Source of the DNA: RPRC01 sp034933285
Lineage (GTDB): Bacteria > Desulfobacterota > Desulfuromonadia > Geobacterales > Geobacteraceae
Direction: 5' to 3'
DNA length: 64,000 nt
Assembly (NCBI GenBank): GCA_034933285.1
Contig: JAYFNT010000001.1
Location: forward strand, 53,101-117,100
Shown here: positions 50,519 to 59,884 of the stretch, in pieces
How the letters are laid out: the number at the start of each line of letters is the position of its first letter
Numbering within the stretch: the stretch's first letter is position 1
Notes under the pieces: generated by a model
Seen by the model: the letters and a program-made list of their open reading frames with translations, nothing else
Databases searched by the model: none
Told to the model about the DNA's origin: nothing
Position numbers and translations under genes: made by a program

Positions 50519-51460
50519 ATGCCTGTCAGAAATGCACATTTACTTGCCATACTCTGGCTGCTCCTGACGGGGCACTTCGCCTCCGCCACCGAATTCTCCG
50601 GTTACAGCCCGGATGTCATCGGCACGCCAAACCACTACACAGTGAAAAAAGGCGAAACCCTCATAGAAATCGCCAGGGCTTTCGGCCTCGGGTATAATGA
50701 GATCGCCGATGCGAACCAGTCCGTTGACCCTTTCACCCCCAAGCAGGGCGCCATGATCAGGATACCCCTTGCATGGGTCCTTCCCGACGCGCCGCGACAG
50801 CGAGGAATAGTCATCAACCTGGCTGAGATGCGACTGTATTTCTTCCACGGTCCCAACGGCAGGTCGGTGTCCACCTTTCCCATCGGCATCGGCGCGGAGG
50901 GAAGCGATACGCCTGTCGGAAAGTTCACCGTTGTCCGTAAATCAGTAAACCCGGCCTGGAATGTCCCCCAGTCAATCAGGCGGGAAAAACCGGATCTGCC
51001 CGCCAGGGTTCCGCCGGGGCCCGACAACCCGCTGGGCACCCATGCCATGAGACTTTCCCTGGGTTCCATTCTCATTCACGGCACCAACAAGCCCTGGGGA
51101 GTCGGGAGAAGGGTCAGCCATGGCTGCATACGCCTCTACCCGGAAGATATAAGCAGGCTTTACCGGTTGGTTCCGGTCGGCACCAGGGTTACCATAACCA
51201 GGCAGCCGGTCAAACTTGGAGTGAGGAACGGCAGGGTATTCATCGAGGTCCATAAGGGCGGGAATATGGATTATCTGCTTGAGGCGGTACGGCTTATCCG
51301 CACGCGGAGGCTGCTGCTTCGCATCGATCCTGCAGGGCTGTTCACTGCCCTGCGGGAGAAGACCGGGGTGCCGACCGATATCAGCCTCCAGGCCGGAAGC
51401 TCAGGCTTGACACAAGCGCAGTTTCCATATCGGAAACGAGGATTTTTTCGTCCTGGCTAG
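50519..51460 (+). CDS. LysM-L,D-transpeptidase (YkuD family)
   Basis: Periplasmic cell-wall enzyme, probably forming 3-3 crosslinks or attaching lipoprotein to peptidoglycan. The signal peptide HLLAILWLLLTGHFASA is followed by one LysM domain (YTVKKGETLIEIARAFGLG) and the YkuD catalytic domain (residues about 100-230). The active-site motif is HGTNKPWGVGRRVSHGCIRL with the nucleophile Cys. The last 12 or so residues (FPYRKRGFFRPG) and the stop are encoded inside dispersed repeat copy C, so the natural C-terminus has probably been replaced. The Lpp-like lipoprotein at 51689 is a plausible substrate. Confidence 0.88.
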   Translation: MPVRNAHLLAILWLLLTGHFASATEFSGYSPDVIGTPNHYTVKKGETLIEIARAFGLGYNEIADANQSVDPFTPKQGAMIRIPLAWVLPDAPRQRGIVINLAEMRLYFFHGPNGRSVSTFPIGIGAEGSDTPVGKFTVVRKSVNPAWNVPQSIRREKPDLPARVPPGPDNPLGTHAMRLSLGSILIHGTNKPWGVGRRVSHGCIRLYPEDISRLYRLVPVGTRVTITRQPVKLGVRNGRVFIEVHKGGNMDYLLEAVRLIRTRRLLLRIDPAGLFTALREKTGVPTDISLQAGSSGLTQAQFPYRKRGFFRPG

Positions 51461-51689
51461 AAACTTTTGCCTGTAAAAGTTGACAGCGTAGGCTGCCCAA
51501 CGGGCGAGACCTTAGGTCGAGTCAAAACAAGGGGTTGCGCGGAGACATACTGTAGTATGTCGCACAAACAACCCCGCAGTTTGACAACGCCAGGGCGGAC
51601 AATCCGGCTTCATCGGATTGGACAGCGGAGGCTGCCCTGAAAGGGTGAGGCCATCGGCCGAATCAAAAAGACCGTTTCAGGATGGAAAC
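51421..51689 (+). repeat. Dispersed structured repeat, copy C (longest form)
   Basis: Starts GTTTCCATATCGGAAAC. Stem 51440-51457 pairs with 51589-51605. The hairpin CATACT-GT-AGTATG and an outer GGGGTTG/CAACCCC stem lie inside. The module with a GCCC-AAC-GGGC hairpin and GRCC-nnn-GGYC hairpin occurs twice: at 51480-51525 (GACC/GGTC) and 51620-51670 (GGCC/GGCC). It ends GTTTCAGGATGGAAAC. The element spans the gap between two convergent genes, supplying the stop codon of one and abutting the stop of the other. Confidence 0.85.
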
Positions 51690-52042
51690 TACTTCTTCTG
51701 GCCCAGTTCAAAAGCCTTGGCAGCCTTTGCGGCAGCAGCCTCTGCCCTGCTTGCCGCGGATTCCGCGCGAGCGGCAGCGGCATCGGCCTTGTTGCCCGCC
51801 ATGTTCGCTGCATTCTGAGCAGCCGACGCCATGTTCTTCGCGTTATTCACTTCGGAAGCCAAGGAGTTTGCCCTCCCCTCGAGCGCCCCTATCCTTGCTT
51901 CAAGTTCGCCAGCCTTTGCCTCCAGTTTGCAAAGCCGGTCGTTCAGCGGAACCACACTGTTCTTCACGTATTCCTTCGAAGCACATCCTGCAAGCGCCGC
52001 TGCAACTGAAAGCATGGCAAAGACAGACACGATTTTTCTCAT
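51689..52042 (-). CDS. Lpp-like coiled-coil lipoprotein
   Basis: A 117-residue lipoprotein: signal KIVSVFAMLSVAAALAGC with lipobox. The mature part is almost entirely an Ala-rich heptad coiled coil (for example NAANMAGNKADAAAARAESA), ending in LGQKK. Size, composition and the C-terminal Lys resemble Braun-type lipoproteins that link the outer membrane to peptidoglycan. The neighbouring L,D-transpeptidase would be a fitting partner. ATG 52042 is chosen because AGGAGG lies upstream; the open frame extends further but is not expected to be coding. The stop codon touches repeat copy C. Confidence 0.82.
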   Translation of the reverse strand: MRKIVSVFAMLSVAAALAGCASKEYVKNSVVPLNDRLCKLEAKAGELEARIGALEGRANSLASEVNNAKNMASAAQNAANMAGNKADAAAARAESAASRAEAAAAKAAKAFELGQKK

Positions 52043-52115
52043 AAGCCCATTCCTCCTCCTGGTACAGTATATCCCCTCATATGGCCGGTGTATCACCGGA
52101 ATTCTTCCGCGAACA

Positions 52116-52167
52116 GTTTCCGCCTGGAACCCCGAACGAAGAAACAATCGGTTTCAAATTCGGAAAC
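52116..52167 (+). repeat. Partial copy of the dispersed repeat (end boxes only)
   Basis: GTTTCCGCCTGGAACCCCG, spacer, CGGTTTCAAATTCGGAAAC reproduce the 5' box layout of the repeat. It lies 430 nt from copy C. The 52043-52345 gap shows no gene. Confidence 0.4.
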
Positions 52168-52345
52168 AAAATAATGCCAAATACGCCTGAGAATCAACCT
52201 GAAATGTGATGAATCCGTCGCACAGCAGTTAAAGAATACACGAAACCGGCCGAAATAAGTAGACAGACTGCATTTTTGTGACATCAGGATCATAATAGAT
52301 GTACACTCAGGGAGTTTGAACAAGCCGCGCTTGAAAGGACCGGAA

Positions 52346-54868
52346 GTGAAACAGGGTCGGGACACCAATGCAACTTGGGCAGTGATACGGATCGTCGTGC
52401 TGTATGGAATAATCGGCGGACTCTGGATATACTTTTCCGATACGATCGTGGGAGGGATGATCCACGATCCGGTTCTGATCGTCCGCCTTTCCGTTTACAA
52501 GGGACTTGCCTTTATCCTGGTCACCGCCACCCTCCTCTATATTCTCATCGCGCGATATGTCCGGCGCATGGCTGATACCGCCCGGCAACTCAGCGAAAAT
52601 GAATCACTCCTGAAGTTAACCGCCTACTCGGTCGAACACATAACCGACGCAGTCTACTGGTTGACGGAAGACGGCCATTTCTGGAACTGCAACGCAGCCG
52701 CCTGCAAAATGCTGGGGTATAGCCGCGAAGAGCTGTTGAAACTGTCCCTCCTTGATATCGATCCTGATTATGAACATGAAGACAGGCGTTCTCACAGGGA
52801 AGAACTCGAAAAAACCGGAACCTTGCGAATGGAGAGGTTTCACGCTGCGCGGGACGGCCGTGTAATTCCAGTCGACATAACAACAACTTACTTTGTTTAC
52901 GATGGCAATGGATACGTCTGCTCAATAGTTCGTGATATTACTGAGCGCCTGCAATTCGAAAAGGAAGCGTCATTTTTCAGGGGGCTTATAGAATTCACCC
53001 GCGAACCGGTCTATGTCGTCGACATCGAAGACGGCGGCAGAATGTTCTATGCCAATCCAGCCTCCTGCGAACACTACGGAATGGACCTGGAAAAGCTGCG
53101 AACCTTGCGTATTCCTGACTGGGATCCCTCAATCAACCTGGAGAAATTGCCTGCTATATGGGAACAGCTGAAGCAGGGAAAACTGCTGCGCTTTGAGACA
53201 ACGCACCGTGTGGCATCGGGAGAACTCGTACCGGTCGAGGTGACCGCCAGTTACCTGAAATTCGACGGAAGGGAGTTTTCAGCCGGAAATTTTCATGACA
53301 TCCGTGAGCGTAAAGCAATGGAAAGCTCTCTCAAGGAAAGCGAACGCAACCTGATCGAGGCGCAACGCATTGCCCGGGTGGGCAACTGGGCAAGAGACCT
53401 TGCCGGCAACCTCCTGTACGCTTCCCCTGAATGCAGGCGCATATTCGGTAAGGCGGAAGGAGAAATCCAGGGGACTATCGGCACTTTCCTGGAGCTGGTG
53501 CATCCCGATGAGCGCGATCGCGTCCGTGCAGTATTCGCCCATACTGTTAAAACAGGGCGGCCGTTCCTGAGCGATTTTAAAGTCACCAGGCCGGACGGCA
53601 CTGAATGTATGGTGCGGGGCCAGGGGGAACTGGTCGCCAGTGATTCGGGAACTCCGCTGAAGATTATCGGAACCGTCCAGGACATAACGGAGCTGCGGAA
53701 GGCTGAAGCAGACCGCATGGAGCTGGAAAGGCAGATGCTGAACATACAGAAACTGGAAAGCCTCGGCATCCTGGCCGGCGGAATAGCCCATGATTTCAAC
53801 AATCTCCTGACCGGCATACTGGGCAACCTGTCCATGATGCGCATGGAACTGCCGGTCAACCACACGCTTCACCACAGGATAACCCGTTGCGAAAAGGCTG
53901 TGCAGCAGGCATCAGGACTGACATGCCAGCTATTGACCTTTGCCCGGGGCGGAGATCCGGTAAAAAAAATCGTCGATACCGGCAGGATACTGCGGGACGC
54001 CGCGTCATTCTCTCTCCACGGCTCCAATGTTGCCGTAGAAATGAAGATCAGCGACGATCTGTGGCACATCGAAGCAGATGAAGGGCAAATCGGCCAGGTA
54101 TTCCACAACCTCCTCATCAATGCCGACCAGTCAATGCCCCAGGGCGGACTGGTGCGGGTCGAAGCCTCCAATTGCCGCCTTGCGGAGGATCAGGCGCCTT
54201 CACTGGATCCCGGAAATTACGTTCTTGTTTTGGTCATCGATCAGGGTACGGGAATAGCGCCGGAAAACCTGGACAAAATCTTTGATCCCTATTTCACCAC
54301 CAAAGAGACCGGCACCGGCCTCGGCCTTACCGCACTCCATTCCATCGTCAGGAAACATGGCGGCCAAGTCCTGGTTTCCTCGCGAGTCGGGGCGGGCTCC
54401 GTATTCCGGGTCTACTTGCCGGCCCTTCCCGTTCATGCCGTGAACGGAAATGAAACTGAGAATGCGACACATCACTCCGCCGGCAAGGAGGAAAGGTATC
54501 TCCTGGTAATGGATGACGAGGAAATCATCCGGGATCTGGCGAAGGAGATGCTGTCCATTCTGGGGTATGATGTAAAAACCTGTTCATGCGGTGAAGAGCT
54601 GATCGATCGCTATGAATCGGCCATGAAAAGCGCGGGCAGACCAGATGCAGTCATCATGGATCTTACCGTTCCGGGTAATATGGGGGGATTGGATGCGGCA
54701 GGAGCAATCCTGGCTCTTGACCCCGATGCAAGGCTTATCGTTTCCAGTGGCTACTCCAACGACCCGGTAATGGCTAACTACCTGGCCTATGGCTTTTGCG
54801 AGGCGATTGTAAAACCATTCCGGGCGGAAGAACTGGAAGTTACCATGCGGCGCGTACTGGGCGCGTAA
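52346..54868 (+). CDS. PAS hybrid sensor histidine kinase
   Basis: An 840-residue membrane-anchored hybrid kinase. Two N-terminal membrane helices (IRIVVLYGIIGGLWIYFS, KGLAFILVTATLLYILIA) are followed by three PAS domains (about 90-210, 225-330, 345-455). A HisKA/HATPase core has the H-box AGGIAHDFNNLLTG (His482) and DQGTGIAPENLDKIFDPYFTT. The C-terminal receiver domain carries the phosphoacceptor in VIMDLTVPGN (Asp772). The start is placed at GTG 52346, which has AAAGGA 6 nt upstream; a TTG at 52316 is possible. No dedicated response regulator adjoins it. Ligand unknown. Confidence 0.88.
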   Translation: MKQGRDTNATWAVIRIVVLYGIIGGLWIYFSDTIVGGMIHDPVLIVRLSVYKGLAFILVTATLLYILIARYVRRMADTARQLSENESLLKLTAYSVEHITDAVYWLTEDGHFWNCNAAACKMLGYSREELLKLSLLDIDPDYEHEDRRSHREELEKTGTLRMERFHAARDGRVIPVDITTTYFVYDGNGYVCSIVRDITERLQFEKEASFFRGLIEFTREPVYVVDIEDGGRMFYANPASCEHYGMDLEKLRTLRIPDWDPSINLEKLPAIWEQLKQGKLLRFETTHRVASGELVPVEVTASYLKFDGREFSAGNFHDIRERKAMESSLKESERNLIEAQRIARVGNWARDLAGNLLYASPECRRIFGKAEGEIQGTIGTFLELVHPDERDRVRAVFAHTVKTGRPFLSDFKVTRPDGTECMVRGQGELVASDSGTPLKIIGTVQDITELRKAEADRMELERQMLNIQKLESLGILAGGIAHDFNNLLTGILGNLSMMRMELPVNHTLHHRITRCEKAVQQASGLTCQLLTFARGGDPVKKIVDTGRILRDAASFSLHGSNVAVEMKISDDLWHIEADEGQIGQVFHNLLINADQSMPQGGLVRVEASNCRLAEDQAPSLDPGNYVLVLVIDQGTGIAPENLDKIFDPYFTTKETGTGLGLTALHSIVRKHGGQVLVSSRVGAGSVFRVYLPALPVHAVNGNETENATHHSAGKEERYLLVMDDEEIIRDLAKEMLSILGYDVKTCSCGEELIDRYESAMKSAGRPDAVIMDLTVPGNMGGLDAAGAILALDPDARLIVSSGYSNDPVMANYLAYGFCEAIVKPFRAEELEVTMRRVLGA

Positions 54869-54929
54869 CGGTGCCGCATTAGCGGAGACAAACAATCAGG
54901 AACGTTATCGTGATATACAAGATGGTGAA

Positions 54930-54965
54930 AAAAGTCCCCTTCCATTATCAGTGAAGGGGACTTTT
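54930..54965 (-). terminator. Bidirectional terminator between the hybrid kinase and carB
   Basis: Stem GTCCCCTTC / GAAGGGGAC flanked by AAAA and TTTT, able to end transcription from both converging genes. Confidence 0.8.
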
Positions 54966-54979
54966 GATCTGCCTGCTGT

Positions 54980-57900
54980 CTAACCGGAAATCCCAGTGTG
55001 GTATTCCTGCAGGCTGCGGATTTCCCCACGCCCCCTTCGGCTGGCGGCAATGCCTTTGGCTGCCGCGATTGCCGCTGCAATGGTGGTGATATACGGGACC
55101 TTGTACTGTATGGCCGCCTTGCGGATGTAGGAATCGTCGTGGAGGCTCTGCCGGCCTGCCGGGGTATTCACCACCAGCTGGATCTCCCTGTTTCTTATGG
55201 CATCGGCGATATTGGGGCGGCCTTCGTGCATCTTGAGGATGCGCTCCGCCTCGATGCCGTGCTCCTTCAGGCAGGCATGGGTGCCTTCGGTAGCCTTTAT
55301 GAGGAAACCCAGGTCTGCAAAGCGGCGTGCGACTTCCAGCGCGCCCTGACGGTCGTGCTCTGAAACGGTGAGGAGCACCGTCCCTTCCAGGGGAAGGGTA
55401 GAAGAGGCCCCCTCCTGTGCCTTGTAAAAGGCGAGGCCGTAGTTGTCCGCCATGCCCAGGACTTCCCCGGTGGAGCGCATCTCCGGGCCGAGCACCGGGT
55501 CCACTTCAGGAAACATGTAAAAGGGGAAGACCGCCTCTTTGACGCCGAAGTGGGGCAGCGGGCGGCGCTTCAGGTTCATCTCCGACAGCTTTCTGCCGAG
55601 CATGACCCGGGTTGCTATGCGGGCCATGGGTATGTTGCAGACCTTGCTGACCAGCGGCACGGTCCGGCTGGCGCGCGGGTTTGCCTCGAGAATGTAGACC
55701 GTATCCTCGGCAATGGCGTACTGGATGTTCATCAGCCCGACCACTCCCATCTCCAGGGCGATCTTTTTCGTATATTCCTCAATGGTATCGATATGCCTTT
55801 GCGGAATGCTCACCGGCGGGATCACACAGGCTGAATCTCCGGAATGGATACCGGCCAGTTCGATATGCTCCATGACTGCCGGCACGAAGGCGTCAATGCC
55901 GTCGGCAATGGCGTCGGCTTCTGCCTCGATGGCGTTCTCCAGGAAACGGTCGATGAGAATCGGACGTTCGGGAGACACGTCCACCGCCTTGTGCAGATAC
56001 TCCCTGAGCATCTCTTCGTCATAAACGATTTCCATGGCCCGGCCGCCGAGTACATAGGAGGGACGCACTATGAGAGGGTAACCGATGCGCGAGGCAATTT
56101 CAATCGCCTCGGGCAGGGTGCTGGCCATGCCCGACTCGGGCTGGGGTATGCCCAGCTTGCGCATTACACGGTTGAAACGGTCCCGGTCTTCCGCCAGGTC
56201 GATGGTCTCAGGGCTGGTACCGATGATTTTCACACCCGCCGCCTCCAACTCTCCCGCTATATTCAGCGGCGTCTGGCCGCCGAACTGGACAACCACCCCT
56301 TCCGGCTTTTCCTTTTCATAAATGGCCAGCACATCCTCGACCGTCAGCGGCTCGAAATACAGCTTGTCCGAGGTGTCATAGTCGGTCGAAACAGTCTCCG
56401 GATTGCAGTTAACCATTATGGATTCGAAACCTTCCTCGCGGAGCGCCATGGCTGTGTGGACGCAGCAGTAATCGAACTCGATCCCCTGGCCGATCCTGTT
56501 GGGGCCGCCGCCCAGGACCATTATCTTGCGCTTGTCGCTGACCGGCACCGTATCTGTAGCATTGTAAGTGGAGAAGTAGTAGGCGGCATTTTCCACTCCG
56601 CTGACCGGAACCGGTTCCCATGCCTCGACCATGCCGAGTGCGCTGCGCCGCTCGCGAACCGCTTTTTCAGGCACTCCCAGCAGTTTGGCCAGGTAGCGGT
56701 CGGCAAAACCGTCCTTTTTCGCCTGGACCAGGAGCGTGTCGGGGGGAAACTCCCCCTTATGGCGGAGAATTTCCTCCTCCAGCATCACCAGTTCCTTCAT
56801 TTGCTGGAGGAACCATGGCTTGATATGGGTGCGGCGGTACAAGAGTTCGATGTCCGCCCCCTTGCGCAGCGCTTCGTAGAGAATGAACTGGCGCTCGCTG
56901 GAAGGCTCTGCAAGAAGGCCAAGCAGCTCTTCCAGGGTCTTCCCGTTGAAATCCCTGGCAAAACCCAGGCCGTAGCGGCCGATTTCCAGGGAACGGATCG
57001 ATTTCTGCAAAGCCTCCTTGTAATTCTTGCCGATGCTCATAACCTCGCCGACGGCCCGCATCTGAGTGCCCAGCTTGTCTTCCGACCCCCTGAACTTCTC
57101 GAATGCCCAGCGGGCGAACTTGACCACGACATAATCGCCGGATGGAGTGTATTTTTCCAGGGTTCCGTCACGCCAGTAAGGGATTTCATCCAGGGTCATG
57201 CCTGCCGCGAGCATGGACGAGACAAGGGCGATGGGAAAGCCCGTGGCCTTGGAGGCAAGGGCCGATGAGCGGGAAGTGCGGGGATTTATCTCGATGACCA
57301 CCACCCGGCCGGTTTTCGGGTCGTGGGCGAACTGGACATTGGTGCCGCCGATTACCTCGATGGCATCGACGATTGCGTATGAGTAGCGCTGGAGCCGGTC
57401 CTGGAGTTCCGGGCTTATGGTCAACATCGGCGCGGTGCAGTAGGAGTCTCCGGTGTGTACGCCCATGGCGTCCACGTTTTCGATGAAACAGACCGTGATC
57501 TTCTGGCTCTTGGCGTCACGCACCACCTCCAGCTCCAGCTCTTCCCAGCCAAGCACCGACTGCTCGATCAGCACCTGGCTCACCGGGCTGGCAGCCAAGC
57601 CGCGGCTGACTATGGCGGCGAACTCATCCTTGTTATAGGCGAATCCTCCTCCCGTCCCTCCCATGGTGTAGGCGGGACGAATGACCACCGGCAGTCCGAT
57701 CCGTTCGATGATTTCCCATGCCTCTTCCATGGAGGTGGCGATGTCGCTGAGCGGGGTTTCTATGCCCAGGCGGGTCATGGTTTCCTTGAAAGTCTCCCGG
57801 TCCTCGCCCCGTTTGATGGCGTCCAGGTTGACGCCGATCACCCGCACGCCGTACTCGTCCAGCACCCCCCGGCGGGCCAGTTCGCTGGACAGGTTCAGGC

Positions 57901-58183
57901 CGGTCTGCCCCCCCAGGTTGGGGAGAAGGGCATCAGGGCGTTCCTTTTTTATGATCTCGGTGAGCGTTTCGGCATTGAGAGCCTCTATGTAAGTGGTGTC
58001 AGCCATCCCGGGATCGGTCATGATCGTGGCCGGGTTGGAGTTGACCAGCAGAATCTCGTAGCCCAGCTTGCGCAGGGCCTTGCACGCCTGGGTGCCGGAA
58101 TAGTCGAATTCGCACGCCTGGCCTATGATGATCGGACCGGATCCGATTATCAGGACCTTTTTCACATCGTCTCTTTTTGGCAT
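54980..58183 (-). CDS. carB: Carbamoyl-phosphate synthase large subunit
   Basis: Makes carbamoyl phosphate for arginine and pyrimidine synthesis from bicarbonate, ammonia and two ATP. The 1067-residue protein has two homologous ATP-grasp halves (GSGPIIIGQACEFDYSGTQA and GGGPNRIGQGIEFDYCCVHT open each). Catalytic segments such as VIRPAYTMGGTGGG and LIVRPSYVLGGRAM are present. The MGS-like allosteric domain is at the C-terminus. ATG 58183 follows AAGGAGG by 5 nt. carA is not in the window; in relatives the two are often adjacent. It ends at a bidirectional hairpin. Confidence 0.97.
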   Translation of the reverse strand: MPKRDDVKKVLIIGSGPIIIGQACEFDYSGTQACKALRKLGYEILLVNSNPATIMTDPGMADTTYIEALNAETLTEIIKKERPDALLPNLGGQTGLNLSSELARRGVLDEYGVRVIGVNLDAIKRGEDRETFKETMTRLGIETPLSDIATSMEEAWEIIERIGLPVVIRPAYTMGGTGGGFAYNKDEFAAIVSRGLAASPVSQVLIEQSVLGWEELELEVVRDAKSQKITVCFIENVDAMGVHTGDSYCTAPMLTISPELQDRLQRYSYAIVDAIEVIGGTNVQFAHDPKTGRVVVIEINPRTSRSSALASKATGFPIALVSSMLAAGMTLDEIPYWRDGTLEKYTPSGDYVVVKFARWAFEKFRGSEDKLGTQMRAVGEVMSIGKNYKEALQKSIRSLEIGRYGLGFARDFNGKTLEELLGLLAEPSSERQFILYEALRKGADIELLYRRTHIKPWFLQQMKELVMLEEEILRHKGEFPPDTLLVQAKKDGFADRYLAKLLGVPEKAVRERRSALGMVEAWEPVPVSGVENAAYYFSTYNATDTVPVSDKRKIMVLGGGPNRIGQGIEFDYCCVHTAMALREEGFESIMVNCNPETVSTDYDTSDKLYFEPLTVEDVLAIYEKEKPEGVVVQFGGQTPLNIAGELEAAGVKIIGTSPETIDLAEDRDRFNRVMRKLGIPQPESGMASTLPEAIEIASRIGYPLIVRPSYVLGGRAMEIVYDEEMLREYLHKAVDVSPERPILIDRFLENAIEAEADAIADGIDAFVPAVMEHIELAGIHSGDSACVIPPVSIPQRHIDTIEEYTKKIALEMGVVGLMNIQYAIAEDTVYILEANPRASRTVPLVSKVCNIPMARIATRVMLGRKLSEMNLKRRPLPHFGVKEAVFPFYMFPEVDPVLGPEMRSTGEVLGMADNYGLAFYKAQEGASSTLPLEGTVLLTVSEHDRQGALEVARRFADLGFLIKATEGTHACLKEHGIEAERILKMHEGRPNIADAIRNREIQLVVNTPAGRQSLHDDSYIRKAAIQYKVPYITTIAAAIAAAKGIAASRRGRGEIRSLQEYHTGISG

Positions 58184-58529
58184 CAATGCCTCCTTGCCGG
58201 GTTGAATTGCCAACGAAAAGTCTGTTCGCCCGGATTTCCGGACGATACGAAACCTTGTGCTCAAATTACGTGCAACAATAGACCAAACATGGAGATGTCC
58301 GCAACATTTTTCATCATTTTACCAAATCTTCTCCAGAAAACCGCGGGACATGTACTCAAACTGCACAATGTTTGACCACAAAAAGAATCATATGATTTAA
58401 CGGAAATAATATTTTGTAAACTTTTTCCGTATCCACCCGTTTTATAGTTTGAATCGAAGATGGAACTGCAAACGGAAAAGGGAGTCTTGCAACCGAGAGT
58501 CTTAGGGTTTGAGAGTGGAGGAATACAAG

Positions 58530-59687
58530 ATGAAAAGACATATATTGTTTTCAACGGTTTTAATCCTGGCCACATGGTCAGCCGCGACCGCATCCAACGC
58601 ACAGTTTACCATCAACCTGCCCGGTTTCGGGCTGAGCCTGCCGGCCCCCCCAGGCGTAGGGATCAACATCGGGTTGCCGGTGGTGCCCGCAACACCGTAT
58701 CCATACCAGCCGGTAGCAGCAGCGCCCACATATCCCTACGATTACGAGACGCTGGACCTGGCTGCGCCTCCTGATTTCGTCGAACCGCCCGAACTGGGAT
58801 TCTATGTTGCGGTAGGCGTCCCGTTTGATCTGTTCTTCTTTAATAACATCTACTATCTGTACAGGGACAATTGCTGGTATTCGTCACGTTACTACAACGG
58901 ACCATGGGCAGGGATCTCCTACAATTATGTCCCCTATGCCCTGCACAGGTACCCGTTCGACAGAATCCATAACTATAGGGACAATTATTACGGACATTAC
59001 CGGAGATATGGCTCATGGAACGGAGGGTCACATTTCCGGCCGGGAGCGCATGCAGTAGGAAGAGCGGGATATGACCGCAGCAGGTATGGCTACGCCAGGC
59101 CAAACAGCCCAAGTCAGGTTTATGGGAACAAGCCTTCATTCGGCGGGACTTCCTACAACAGGCCGGCCGCTCCCGGTTATGATTACAGGAGCAGATCGTC
59201 TTACGGCAGGACAAACAGCGGCCCGACCCAATACTATGGAAGCAGGCCAGATGCCGCCAGGTCATCCTCTCCCGCCCAGAGTTACGGGAACAGAGCGGCA
59301 TATTACCGGCAGGACAGGCCGACTCAGGGCTTCACCGGCAGACCTGCTTTCAACAGGCCTGACAACGCCGTGAGCCAAGGCTCGAACAGGGCCGCCTACA
59401 GCAGGCCATACGGCCAGGCTCAAGGGGTCGGCAACAGGGTCACCTACAGCAGGCCGATGAACACCAGCCAGAGCTTTGGCAACAGGCCGTCGTTCAGCAG
59501 GCCCAATTCCGGCGGACAGGTTTTCCAGAACAGACCCGCTTTCAGCAGCCCGAGCAACGCGGGACGGAATTTCGGCAGCAGGCCTGCTTTCAACAGGTCA
59601 CAAAATACGGGCCACGTCAACGCTTCCGACCGGGGTCACAGCAGCTTCGGTAACGGCGGTTTCGGAGGCCATGGCCGGGGCAGGTAG
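58530..59687 (+). CDS. Secreted low-complexity Tyr/Arg/Asn/Gly-rich protein
   Basis: No family recognised. The 385-residue protein has a signal peptide (KRHILFSTVLILATWSAATASNA). An N-terminal region (about 25-130) is aromatic and Pro-rich, with YVAVGVPFDLFFFNNIYYLYRDN and WYSSRYYNGPWAGI. From about residue 190 it consists of degenerate repeats of roughly 15-20 residues of the type FGNRPSFSRPNSGGQ, RVTYSRPMNTSQS and NRAAYSRPYGQAQ, ending GGHGRGR. The positive charge and aromatic/Gly richness suggest an extracellular matrix, adhesive or sheath-like role; this is inference. The first 100 residues look like those of YXWGXW-type or DUF3300-like secreted proteins. ATG 58530 follows GGAGG by 9 nt. 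Confidence 0.75.
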   Translation: MKRHILFSTVLILATWSAATASNAQFTINLPGFGLSLPAPPGVGINIGLPVVPATPYPYQPVAAAPTYPYDYETLDLAAPPDFVEPPELGFYVAVGVPFDLFFFNNIYYLYRDNCWYSSRYYNGPWAGISYNYVPYALHRYPFDRIHNYRDNYYGHYRRYGSWNGGSHFRPGAHAVGRAGYDRSRYGYARPNSPSQVYGNKPSFGGTSYNRPAAPGYDYRSRSSYGRTNSGPTQYYGSRPDAARSSSPAQSYGNRAAYYRQDRPTQGFTGRPAFNRPDNAVSQGSNRAAYSRPYGQAQGVGNRVTYSRPMNTSQSFGNRPSFSRPNSGGQVFQNRPAFSSPSNAGRNFGSRPAFNRSQNTGHVNASDRGHSSFGNGGFGGHGRGR

Positions 59688-59746
59688 CAGGATCGTGGCA
59701 CGCGGCTACATTAGAGGCGAGTTCTTCGGACCGAACTCCGAAACGG

Positions 59747-59785
59747 CAAAGGCCATTCCCTGGTAAAGGGCATGGCCTTTGTCGT
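59747..59785 (+). terminator. Terminator after the low-complexity protein gene
   Basis: CAAAGGCCAT / ATGGCCTTTG stem, 60 nt past the stop, with a small inner CCC/GGG pairing and a short T-rich tail. Confidence 0.7.
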
Positions 59786-59842
59786 TTGTAAAAGAAGATT
59801 CCTCATTTTTTCCACAATTGTTACATAATTACCTGATATCAA

Positions 59843-59875
59843 CCCGTCATGAAGACAATCCACACTCATGACGGG
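59843..59875 (+). promoter_or_regulatory. 10-bp perfect inverted repeat over the response-regulator leader
   Basis: CCCGTCATGA (59843-59852) and TCATGACGGG (59866-59875) form a perfect stem with a 13-nt loop. The 3' arm ends in the G-run just upstream of the start at 59885. It could hide the ribosome site when folded or act as an operator for the encoded DNA-binding protein. Confidence 0.55.
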
Positions 59876-59884
59876 GGATGGAAT

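Noticed and set aside
55844..57268. 474-codon plus-strand frame
   Set aside because: Antisense to carB without recognisable features.
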